23,348 nucleotides of DNA from Epsilonproteobacteria bacterium UBA4036 (GTDB lineage: Bacteria > Campylobacterota > Campylobacteria > Campylobacterales > Arcobacteraceae). Within the stretch, counting starts at the first letter, position 1, and each line of letters opens with the position of its first letter. Shown one piece after another: positions 14,563 through 21,241 of this stretch. The stretch is from positions 287,302-310,649 of the forward strand of contig DGAG01000011.1 in the NCBI GenBank assembly GCA_002382325.1. Reading direction: 5' to 3'. A model generated the notes under the pieces. The model saw nothing but the letters and a program-made list of their open reading frames with translations. It was not told the origin of the DNA and did no database searches. The translations under genes and the position numbers were made by a program.

Positions 14563-14637
14563 ATAGCTAATTAAAATCGAGACAGAGAGTGAAAATTAGG
14601 AAGGAGTTTAGTCAGTCTAAATGACTGACTAATTTTT
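14563..14637 (+). repeat. Structured repeat, copy B
   Basis: It starts ATAGCTAATTA (14563-14573), then GACAGAGAGTGAA, outer arm AAAATTAG (14592-14599), GAAGGAG (14600-14606), inner hairpin TTTAG-TCAGT-CTAAA (14607-14621), TGACTGA (14622-14628) and closing arm CTAATTTT (14629-14636). This matches copy A block for block on the opposite strand. Both unpaired blocks are identical between copies, while the inner stem changed on both sides (CTTAC/GTAAG to TTTAG/CTAAA), so pairing is kept. It abuts and slightly overlaps the pgpA stop codon. Confidence 0.7.
14608..14637 (+). terminator. Intrinsic terminator-like hairpin within repeat copy B
   Basis: TTAGTCAGTC (14608-14617) and GACTGACTAA (14623-14632) form a perfect 10-bp stem with loop TAAAT, followed on the plus strand by TTTTT. 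It therefore terminates plus-strand transcription just before the convergent pgpA gene. This fold uses bases that also form the alternative outer stem of the repeat, so the two structures exclude each other. On the minus strand there is no T-run after it. Confidence 0.65.
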
Positions 14638-15109
14638 ATATTATTGAAAAATAAATAAGACCCTGATAAGTGGCACTAGCAGCAACACCTGCAGCAATTC
14701 CTGCAACCAAATCATCGCCCATAACGCCCCAACCACCCTCTACATTTTTGTCAATTCGTCCAATAATGGAAGGCTTCCAAATATCGAAAAGTCGGAAGTA
14801 GATAAAGGCTAAGGGGGCTAAGTAGATCATATTCTCATTGGTGATATTACAAATACTTAATGCCAACCACATTCCTGCAAGTTCATCAATGACGATTTCT
14901 TTACCATCGTGTGCGCCGACCTCTTTTTCATAGATATTGATTTGTTTAACGGCAATAACGGTGATTAAAATAGAGAGCATAAAAAGATTTGAGTCAGAAA
15001 TATATTGTAATAAGCCCAAGCCTAAAATAAGTGCCAATAAGCTTCCTACTGTTCCCGGAGCTATGGGGCTATTGCCTGTATAAAAAACAGTTAAAAATAG
15101 TTTTCGCAA
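14636..15109 (-). CDS. pgpA: Phosphatidylglycerophosphatase A
   Basis: 157 residues. An inner-membrane phosphatase that makes phosphatidylglycerol from PGP. The N-terminal 'FYTGNSPIAPGTVGS' is diagnostic, followed by the acidic metal/catalytic region 'DGKEIVIDELAGMW' (Asp68, Glu71, Asp75, Glu76), 'RLFDIWKPSIIGRID', and 'GGWGVMGDDLVAG'. Hydrophobic segments lie at about 23-38, 42-55, 79-105 and 134-156. The start is TTG at 15109, with AAGGA 7 nt upstream overlapping the regulator's stop codon (TAAGGA). It is the last gene of the ispDF-regulator-pgpA unit and ends inside the repeat copy B. Confidence 0.94.
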   Translation of the reverse strand: MRKLFLTVFYTGNSPIAPGTVGSLLALILGLGLLQYISDSNLFMLSILITVIAVKQINIYEKEVGAHDGKEIVIDELAGMWLALSICNITNENMIYLAPLAFIYFRLFDIWKPSIIGRIDKNVEGGWGVMGDDLVAGIAAGVAASATYQGLIYFSII

Positions 15110-15119
15110 AGTGTGTTCC

Positions 15120-16007
15120 TTATTTTTTCTTTTCGATATTAAGTTTTTTTCGTTTTTCCCACAATGATTTTCTTGAAATTCCTAATTTTTTGGAAAGTTC
15201 CGTGTCGGGATATTTATTTTGAAATGAGACTACCATAAGTTTAACATAGTCGTTAATGGTCATAATATTATCATTGATAACCACGACATCGTTTTTCTTC
15301 AATTCTCCTTTATGGTAAGGGAAATCGTTTTCATTTTCCAATGAACAAATAATACATTTTTTATCTTCAATTAATGTATTGACAATATCTTTAGAGGTTT
15401 TTTTAAGGGTATGATAATCGGTTAAGTAGAGTAACTCTTTGGTACTGTTTTGTATCTCTTTTTGCCAATTGTCTTTTGATAAGGAGATAAATTTAATCGT
15501 AGTATTTAATTTAAATGCAAAGTCAAAGGCAATTTTATCCACACACATCTGAGAGTTTGTTTCGACAAGTAACGGCAGCTCAAAAAAGAGATTCGTTTTG
15601 GGCATATCCAAATCTCTAAAAATAAATTCCAAATAGCTTTTCATGGTGCTCAGTTCTCGTTTAAGTTGTCGACAATCTCGAAAGTGATAAATTTTTCGTA
15701 AGAGTTCATCCATAATAAATGGCTTAATAATATAATCTTTTGCCCCACTTTTAATGGGGTCAGTTACTGTTTCATCGCTGATATATGAAACCAACAAAAT
15801 GAAAATAGAGTCTGAAAAGCGTTTGATGATTTCCGCACTGTTAATACCTGGCATGGAAGTAGAAAGCAATACAATATCAAAGTTGTTATCCGCTGTTGGA
15901 ATGGCATCCGCTGTTTCAACATAGACACAGGAATGTCCATCATCAAGGAGTCGTGAGACCACTTTTTGTGCCAAATAAACGTCAGTTTCAATAATTAATA
16001 TGTTCAT
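15120..16007 (-). CDS. HP1021/Cj1608-family atypical orphan response regulator
   Basis: 295 residues. Residues 1-120 form a receiver domain with Glu7/Asp9 in the acidic pocket and Lys95 in 'DYIIKPF', but the phosphate-acceptor site reads Ser49 in 'VLLSTSMPG' instead of Asp. The C-terminus (270-291, 'LSKKLGISRKSLWEKRKKLN') is a Fis/NtrC-like helix-turn-helix. This, and the position next to ispDF, identify the HP1021 family, which in Helicobacter, Campylobacter and Arcobacter works without phosphorylation, binds chromosomal origins and controls redox and metabolic genes. Five cysteines are seen (27, 112, 155, 218, 221), including a CIIC pair that could sense redox. The ATG overlaps the ispDF stop (ATGA). 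Confidence 0.88.
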   Translation of the reverse strand: MNILIIETDVYLAQKVVSRLLDDGHSCVYVETADAIPTADNNFDIVLLSTSMPGINSAEIIKRFSDSIFILLVSYISDETVTDPIKSGAKDYIIKPFIMDELLRKIYHFRDCRQLKRELSTMKSYLEFIFRDLDMPKTNLFFELPLLVETNSQMCVDKIAFDFAFKLNTTIKFISLSKDNWQKEIQNSTKELLYLTDYHTLKKTSKDIVNTLIEDKKCIICSLENENDFPYHKGELKKNDVVVINDNIMTINDYVKLMVVSFQNKYPDTELSKKLGISRKSLWEKRKKLNIEKKK

Positions 16008-17128
16008 AATGCTTTCCAGTTATAATAATTTAATGCAGCAATACTTTGTACGGCTACCCCTTCTTTTCGTCCAATAAAGCCCAGTTTTTCAGCCGTGGTA
16101 GCTTTAATATTTACAAAAGGTTTTTCAATGTGTAACAAAGAAGCCAGTGAGGCTTTGATGTGTTGCTTATAGGGATTGATTTTGGGTTGTTGAGCAATAA
16201 TGGTGACATCAATATTAACAATTTCATAGCCCACATGGGCAATAAACTCAACAATAGTACTCAACAACTTTTTTGAGTCAATGTTTTTATACGCTTCATT
16301 GGTATCAGGGAAAAACTCTCCAATATCACCTGCTCCGCAAGCCCCTAGCAACGCATCAATAACCGAATGAATCAATACATCACCGTCGCTATGAGCTTTA
16401 AACCCATAAGGCACATCGATTTGTACACCACCTAAAACCATAGGTTTTCCCTCTTCAAACGGATGGATATCAAACCCTGTGCCAGTAAAGTGAGTTAACG
16501 CAGGTGGCTTTAAACAACGCATCTCTTTTAAATCGGTTTCAAAAGTGAGTTTTTTTGATTCATTGCTGCCTTGTACGTATACAACAGTTCCTCCCAAAGC
16601 TTTAATGGCTGAACTGTCATCTGTGTATTCAAGAGGCGTATTTAAGGCATCTTTGAGGACAGAAGTCAATGAAAGCTGAGGGGTTTGTATCAGTTTTACG
16701 GTTTCACGATTGATGGTTTGTGTTTCATACACCACGGTATCACTCACATTTAAGTAAGGAACAATGCAATCGGCATTCCCTTTTTGAGCAATTAAATTTT
16801 CAATAACCGTTTGTGGAACACACGTTCGAGCAACATCACTTATCATGACATACGGAGTAGTAACGTGTTTAAGTGCATTTTGCATGGAGTGTTGGCGAGT
16901 TTTGCCTCCAGCGACATAAAGAAAAGAGTCTTCAAAGTTTTGCATATAGTTAAGCTCTTCTACAGCAGATACGACAATAATATTTGCAAAAGAGTAATAC
17001 GAAGATAATCTTTTTGTTACAAATAGCCACAAAGGGGTGTGTTCTGTTCTTAACCATTGTTTTTTGGGTTTCAGTCCAAACCGAGAAGAACTCCCAGCAC
17101 ACAGCATTACCAGTGTAATGTCACTCAA
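16004..17128 (-). CDS. ispDF: Bifunctional IspD/IspF isoprenoid (MEP pathway) enzyme
   Basis: About 374 residues with two enzymes fused, typical of Campylobacterota. The N-terminal IspD half (to about residue 210) has 'VMLCAGSSSRFGLKPKKQWL' for CTP binding and 'MISDVARTCVPQTVIENLI', and transfers CMP to MEP. The C-terminal IspF half has 'GTGFDIHPFEEGKPMVLGG' with the metal-binding Asp and His, 'HSDGDVLIHSVIDALLGACGAGDIGEFFPD' and 'NIDVTIIAQQPKI', and makes the cyclic diphosphate. AAAGGA directly abuts a GTG at 17134 but sits 6 nt before the in-frame TTG at 17128, so TTG is the likelier start. It is the first gene of the unit with the regulator and pgpA. Confidence 0.96.
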   Translation of the reverse strand: MSDITLVMLCAGSSSRFGLKPKKQWLRTEHTPLWLFVTKRLSSYYSFANIIVVSAVEELNYMQNFEDSFLYVAGGKTRQHSMQNALKHVTTPYVMISDVARTCVPQTVIENLIAQKGNADCIVPYLNVSDTVVYETQTINRETVKLIQTPQLSLTSVLKDALNTPLEYTDDSSAIKALGGTVVYVQGSNESKKLTFETDLKEMRCLKPPALTHFTGTGFDIHPFEEGKPMVLGGVQIDVPYGFKAHSDGDVLIHSVIDALLGACGAGDIGEFFPDTNEAYKNIDSKKLLSTIVEFIAHVGYEIVNIDVTIIAQQPKINPYKQHIKASLASLLHIEKPFVNIKATTAEKLGFIGRKEGVAVQSIAALNYYNWKAL

Positions 17129-17299
17129 TATCACTCCTTTGTGTAAAAAAGTTACATAGTTTAATAAAAATAAGCTTAATCTTTACTCTGTATAAAAGTT
17201 AATTTGTTTATTTTAGGTTTAAATAATACAAAATGAAACCCATAAAGATAATAAACACAATTTAGTTTTAATAATTAAGGTTTTCTAATTTTAATTCGC

Positions 17300-17305
17300 T
17301 ATAAT
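17300..17305 (+). promoter_or_regulatory. -10 box (TATAAT) for thiC, inside an inverted repeat
   Basis: TATAAT lies 29 nt before the thiC ATG, which would put the transcript start near 17312 and leave a leader of only about 22 nt. CTAATTTT (17285-17292) and AAAATTAG (17312-17319) flank the box symmetrically and could be an operator. The 199-bp divergent gap to ispDF holds no recognisable TPP riboswitch (no thi-box such as CTGAGA). Confidence 0.5.
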
Positions 17306-17333
17306 TTTTGAAAAATTAGATTAGGATTTATGT

Positions 17334-18680
17334 ATGAGAGATTGGCTAGATAATCATAAAAATGATGAAGTTAGAACGCAAATGTATTATGCCAAAAAAG
17401 GCATTATAACACCTGATATGGAATATGTAGCAAAAATTGAAAAATTAGATGTTGAGTTAGTAAGAAGTGAAATTGCTCGAGGACGATTGATTATTCCCGC
17501 AAATGTAAACCATAGAAATTTAGTGCCAATGGCAATTGGTATTGCTTCAATGTGTAAGATTAATGCCAACATTGGATCATCGGCATTGGCAAGTGATATT
17601 AACGGCGAAATTGAAAAAGTTGATGTATGTTTAAAATACGGTGCAGATACGATTATGGATTTAAGTACGGGTGGTGACCTTGATGCCATTCGAGAAGCGG
17701 TAATTTCTCACTCAAGTGTACCCGTAGGAACAGTGCCTATTTATCAAATCATTCATGATTGTGGAAACGATATCAATAATTTAACGATTGAAGCGATGCT
17801 TAAAACACTTGAAAAACAAGCGCAACAAGGGGTAAGTTACTTTACGATACACGCAGGATTTTTACTGCAATTTATGCCTCATGTCGCAAAACGAAAAATG
17901 GGAATCGTTTCACGTGGAGGTTCTTTGATGGCTTCTTGGATGATGCATTATCACAAAGAAAATCCATTTTACGAAGCGTACGATGATATCTTAGATATTT
18001 GTAGAAAATACGATGTTTCTTTATCGTTAGGAGATTCTTTACGACCCGGTTGTTTAGCGGATGCTTCAGATGAAGCCCAATTAAGTGAGTTAAAAATCTT
18101 AGGAGAATTAACATTACGAGCATGGGAAAAAGATGTTCAAGTGATGATTGAAGGACCAGGTCACGTACCTTTAAATCAAGTTGAAAGAAATATGAAAATT
18201 GAGCGAGAATATTGCCATGAAGCACCGTTTTATATTTTAGGACCATTGACAACAGATATTGCTGCGGGATATGACCATATCAGTTCGGCAATTGGGGCAG
18301 CTGTGGGTGGTTGGCATGGAGCTTCGATGTTATGTTATGTAACACCCAAAGAGCACTTAGGATTACCCAATGCAAAAGATGTTCGAGAAGGAATTATTGC
18401 GTATAAAATTGCAGCGCACTCAGCAGATATTGCCAGAGGAAGAAAAGATGCACGAGTACGAGACGATGAAATGTCAGATGCCAGATACGGATTTGACTGG
18501 AACCGACAATTTGAATTGTGCTTAGACCCTGATAGAGCAAGAGAATATCACGATGAAACACTTCCTCAAGATGTATTTAAAGAAGCCGAGTTTTGTTCGA
18601 TGTGTGGACCCAAATTTTGTTCATACAAAATCACTCAACAAATCGTTGAAGCCCACCCTGTTACAATGGGAAGCAAATAG
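17334..18680 (+). CDS. thiC: Phosphomethylpyrimidine synthase (radical SAM)
   Basis: 448 residues, the short form that lacks the long N-terminal domain of E. coli ThiC. It rearranges AIR to HMP-phosphate in thiamine synthesis. The 4Fe-4S cluster ligands are the C-terminal Cys421, Cys424 and Cys429 in 'CSMCGPKFC'. Other hallmarks are 'NANIGSSALASDINGEIEKV', 'GADTIMDLSTGGDLDAIRE', 'SLGDSLRPGCLADA', 'VMIEGPGHVPLNQVE' and 'LGPLTTDIAAGYDHISSAIGAA'. AGGA lies 7 nt before ATG 17334. A strong terminator ends it, so it is probably monocistronic. It uses AIR, the product of purM in the same window. Confidence 0.97.
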   Translation: MRDWLDNHKNDEVRTQMYYAKKGIITPDMEYVAKIEKLDVELVRSEIARGRLIIPANVNHRNLVPMAIGIASMCKINANIGSSALASDINGEIEKVDVCLKYGADTIMDLSTGGDLDAIREAVISHSSVPVGTVPIYQIIHDCGNDINNLTIEAMLKTLEKQAQQGVSYFTIHAGFLLQFMPHVAKRKMGIVSRGGSLMASWMMHYHKENPFYEAYDDILDICRKYDVSLSLGDSLRPGCLADASDEAQLSELKILGELTLRAWEKDVQVMIEGPGHVPLNQVERNMKIEREYCHEAPFYILGPLTTDIAAGYDHISSAIGAAVGGWHGASMLCYVTPKEHLGLPNAKDVREGIIAYKIAAHSADIARGRKDARVRDDEMSDARYGFDWNRQFELCLDPDRAREYHDETLPQDVFKEAEFCSMCGPKFCSYKITQQIVEAHPVTMGSK

Positions 18681-18682
18681 TT

Positions 18683-18711
18683 AAAAGCCTTGCATACGCA
18701 AGGCTTTTTTT
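18683..18711 (+). terminator. Strong intrinsic terminator of thiC
   Basis: AAAAGCCTTGC (18683-18693) and GCAAGGCTTTT (18698-18708) form a perfect 11-bp stem around ATAC, with the T-run continuing to 18711. It starts 3 nt after the thiC stop codon and is the clearest terminator in the window. Confidence 0.93.
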
Positions 18712-18805
18712 ATTATAATACTTCTTTGGTAAAAGAAAATTTACTGATTTTAAAAACTTTTTAATTTAAATGTTTAAATTAAGACAAAAATTATCCTATT
18801 TAAAT

Positions 18806-18811
18806 TATAAT
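18806..18811 (+). promoter_or_regulatory. -10 box (TATAAT) for mrp
   Basis: A perfect TATAAT lies 28 nt before the mrp ATG, predicting a leader of about 20 nt. The upstream sequence from 18750 is A/T-rich with T-runs, as usual for this phylum; no -35 is evident. It follows the thiC terminator, so mrp is transcribed independently. Confidence 0.5.
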
Positions 18812-18838
18812 ACGAAAAATTTATAAAAAGGAAGAAAT

Positions 18839-20017
18839 ATGGCAACAGTTTCTGATATTAAAAATGAACTTCAATCGGTAGTATATCCGGGATTCCAAAA
18901 ATCAATTATGGATTTTGGTTTTGTAAAAGAAGTTGAAATCGTTGACGCACAAAGTTGTGCTATTCATTTAGAAATTACTTCAAGTGCGGCAGATGTTGAA
19001 AACAAATTAAAAGCAGATATTACAGCATGTTTAGGAAAACTAGGGTTTACCAATATTGCTGTTGCAATAAAAAAACCTGAAGCACCCAAACAACAAAGCA
19101 ATTCAATGAGCGGTAAAAATGTTGCTCCTCAAATTAAAAACTTTGTAATGGTCAGTTCAGGAAAAGGTGGAGTAGGAAAATCAACTACGACAGTAAACTT
19201 AGCCGTTGCAGCTGCAATGCAAGGAAAACGAGTAGGGATTTTAGATGCCGATATTTATGGTCCAAATATTCCACGTATGATGGGTTTACAAGGACTTGAA
19301 GTTGAAGTGGTTGGAAATAAAGCCAAACCATTTAAAGCGTATGGGGTAGATGTAATGTCTATGGGTTCACTGATGGATGAAGGTCAAGCTCTGATTTGGA
19401 GAGGGGCTATGATTATGAAAGCCATTGAACAACTCTTACGTGATATTTTATGGGAAGAATTGGATATTTTATTTATCGATATGCCTCCAGGAACGGGGGA
19501 TGCTCAATTAACTTTAGCCCAAAGTGTTCCTGTAACAGCGGGAGTTAACGTAACAACACCACAACACGTTGCCTTAGATGATTCAAGAAGAAGCTTAGAT
19601 ATGTTCAAGAAACTTCATATCCCCATTGCTGGAATTGTTGAAAATATGAGTGGATTTATTTGTCCAAATTGCCAAACTGAGTCAGATATTTTTGGACAAG
19701 GAACCTGTGAAGAATTAGCAAAAACATATGGAACACAAGTTTTAGCCAACATCCCAATTGAGCCAGGTATTCGAGTAGGTGGAGATGAAGGTAAACCAAT
19801 CGTGTATCACTATCCGCAAAGCCAATCAGGAAAACGATATATGAGAGCAGCAGAAAACTTAATTGCTCAAATTGACAATGTTAATGCCAATGGAGGAGCA
19901 AGTAATGCTGAGATCCAACCTACAACACCTCCAGGTGTAAGTGCTTGTTCAACAGCAGGTGCATCTAAACCACAACACAATCACGAGCACAAAAGCGGTG
20001 GATGTGGTTGCAATTAA
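18839..20017 (+). CDS. mrp: Mrp/ApbC-type P-loop ATPase, Fe-S cluster carrier
   Basis: 392 residues. Residues 1-80 form a MIP18/DUF59 domain. The deviant Walker A 'GKGGVGKSTT' is at 108-117, followed by 'DADIYGPNIPRMMGL', 'FIDMPPGTGDAQLTL' and the cluster-bridging CPNC (Cys275, Cys278). Such ATPases hold and hand over 4Fe-4S clusters in the cytoplasm. The C-terminus has an added tail with a low-complexity linker then His/Cys residues (Cys370, His380, His382, His384, Cys389, Cys391: 'HNHEHKSGGCGCN'), which could bind metal. AAAAGGA precedes the ATG at good spacing. ThiC upstream is a likely client because it is a 4Fe-4S enzyme; this is inference. Confidence 0.94.
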   Translation: MATVSDIKNELQSVVYPGFQKSIMDFGFVKEVEIVDAQSCAIHLEITSSAADVENKLKADITACLGKLGFTNIAVAIKKPEAPKQQSNSMSGKNVAPQIKNFVMVSSGKGGVGKSTTTVNLAVAAAMQGKRVGILDADIYGPNIPRMMGLQGLEVEVVGNKAKPFKAYGVDVMSMGSLMDEGQALIWRGAMIMKAIEQLLRDILWEELDILFIDMPPGTGDAQLTLAQSVPVTAGVNVTTPQHVALDDSRRSLDMFKKLHIPIAGIVENMSGFICPNCQTESDIFGQGTCEELAKTYGTQVLANIPIEPGIRVGGDEGKPIVYHYPQSQSGKRYMRAAENLIAQIDNVNANGGASNAEIQPTTPPGVSACSTAGASKPQHNHEHKSGGCGCN

Positions 20018-20058
20018 TAAGTTGTGATTATATAAATCATAAACTAATTGCCAATACG

Positions 20059-20091
20059 ATATAATTCCTAAAAATTTTTTAGGAATTATAT
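20059..20091. promoter_or_regulatory. 33-bp perfect palindrome over promoter, ribosome site and start codon
   Basis: ATATAATTCCTAAAAA (20059-20074) is followed by one central T (20075) and its exact reverse complement (20076-20091). The left arm contains the only good -10 box, the right arm contains AGGA (ribosome site), and the last two bases are the A and T of the ATG at 20090. With a start near 20072 most of the left arm would not be transcribed, so action as a DNA operator is likelier than an mRNA hairpin. A longer transcript from upstream would fold and hide the ribosome site. Confidence 0.75.
20060..20065 (+). promoter_or_regulatory. -10 box (TATAAT) for the trans-sulfuration gene pair
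   Basis: TATAAT lies 25 nt before ATG 20090, preceded by G/A. Because it is inside the palindrome, an identical TATAAT faces the other way on the minus strand at 20090-20085. No minus-strand gene uses it. Confidence 0.45.
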
Positions 20092-21241
20092 GTACAACAA
20101 TATTGAAACTTCATTGGCTCATCTTCAAGAGTTTTCTACTATTAAAGATCCGTATGCACCTTCTCATTTTCCTATTTATAACACTGGAACCTTTGATTTA
20201 AAAAAACAAAATGGCGATAAAATCTATGATTACACCCGAAGTGATAATCCCACACGAGAGGTTTTAGAAAACTTTTTTACCCATGCAGAAAATGCTGCAG
20301 GATGTGTATGTACTCACACGGGTATTGCAGCGGTTGCTTTATTATTTGAAACTGTTTTAAAAGCCAATTCACATATTTTAGTTGAAGCCGATTGTTATGG
20401 CGGAACCTTTCGTTTATTAAAAATATTCAAAGACAAATACAATATTACTGTTCATTTTGCTAACTTTTTAGAACATGAAACCTTAGAAAATATTTTGAAA
20501 AATAATCCCATCGATTTAGTATTATGCGAATCACCTACGAATCCAGGATTAAAAATAATTGATTTAAAAGTGGTTTCAAGATTATGTAAACAATACCATG
20601 CTTTGTTTGCAGTAGATAATTCCTTGGCGACATTTATTTCTCAAAAACCATTGGATTTAGGAGCAGATTTTTCTTTGTTTTCTACGACGAAGTATATCAG
20701 TGGACATGGAAGTGTAGTTGCAGGTGCTATTGTGGCAAAAACTCAAGAGTTAGCCAAAGAGTTGCACTATTATGCCAATGCCCATGGAAGAAGCCAAAAT
20801 CCGATGGATGTCTTTTTAATCAGTTTAGGTCTACCTACATTAAAAATACGAATGGAAGAGCATTTAAAAATTGCCTTAGAGATTATCGATTTTTTAGAGC
20901 AACAAAGTTATATTGAGTCAATCAACTTTCCAGCCTTACTAAATCATCCTCAGTATGCTTTAGCAAAAGAGCAAATGAAGTATATCCCTGCTGTGTTTAC
21001 CGTTGATTTTAAAAGCGTAGAGTTGGCAGAAAAATTTATTGAAAACACCAAAATATTTGGTGAGAAGTGTTCATTTGGAAGTCCCGATTCTCGAGTTGAA
21101 ATTCCTGCTAAAATTTCGCATGCCAGTTTCTCTAAAGAGGAGTTAGCTGCCATTGGTATCAGTGACAGTACGGTTCGTTTTTCCATTGGTTTGGAAAATG
21201 TAGAAGATTTAATTGAAGATATTAAACAAGCACTAAAATAG
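20090..21241 (+). CDS. Trans-sulfuration PLP enzyme (cystathionine beta-lyase / gamma-synthase family)
   Basis: 383 residues, standard length. Family hallmarks: 'PIYNTGTFDL', 'YDYTRSDNPTREVLE', 'ADCYGGTFRLL', 'CESPTNPGLKIIDL', 'AVDNSLATFISQKPLDLGADF' with the ring-nitrogen Asp, and the Schiff-base Lys201 in 'STTKYISGHGSVVAG'. The C-terminal 'VRFSIGLENVEDLIEDIKQAL' is typical. MetB, MetC and Mgl enzymes cannot be separated by eye; because the next gene resembles a gamma-synthase, this one may be the cystathionine beta-lyase giving homocysteine. AGGA lies 5 nt upstream. Its TAG stop directly abuts the next ATG. Confidence 0.88.
   Translation: MYNNIETSLAHLQEFSTIKDPYAPSHFPIYNTGTFDLKKQNGDKIYDYTRSDNPTREVLENFFTHAENAAGCVCTHTGIAAVALLFETVLKANSHILVEADCYGGTFRLLKIFKDKYNITVHFANFLEHETLENILKNNPIDLVLCESPTNPGLKIIDLKVVSRLCKQYHALFAVDNSLATFISQKPLDLGADFSLFSTTKYISGHGSVVAGAIVAKTQELAKELHYYANAHGRSQNPMDVFLISLGLPTLKIRMEEHLKIALEIIDFLEQQSYIESINFPALLNHPQYALAKEQMKYIPAVFTVDFKSVELAEKFIENTKIFGEKCSFGSPDSRVEIPAKISHASFSKEELAAIGISDSTVRFSIGLENVEDLIEDIKQALK

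Noticed and set aside
17146..17156. AGTTACA upstream of ispDF as a possible HP1021 box (consensus TGTTWCW) for autoregulation
   Set aside because: One mismatch in a 7-mer within AT-rich DNA is expected by chance, and no second copy lies nearby.
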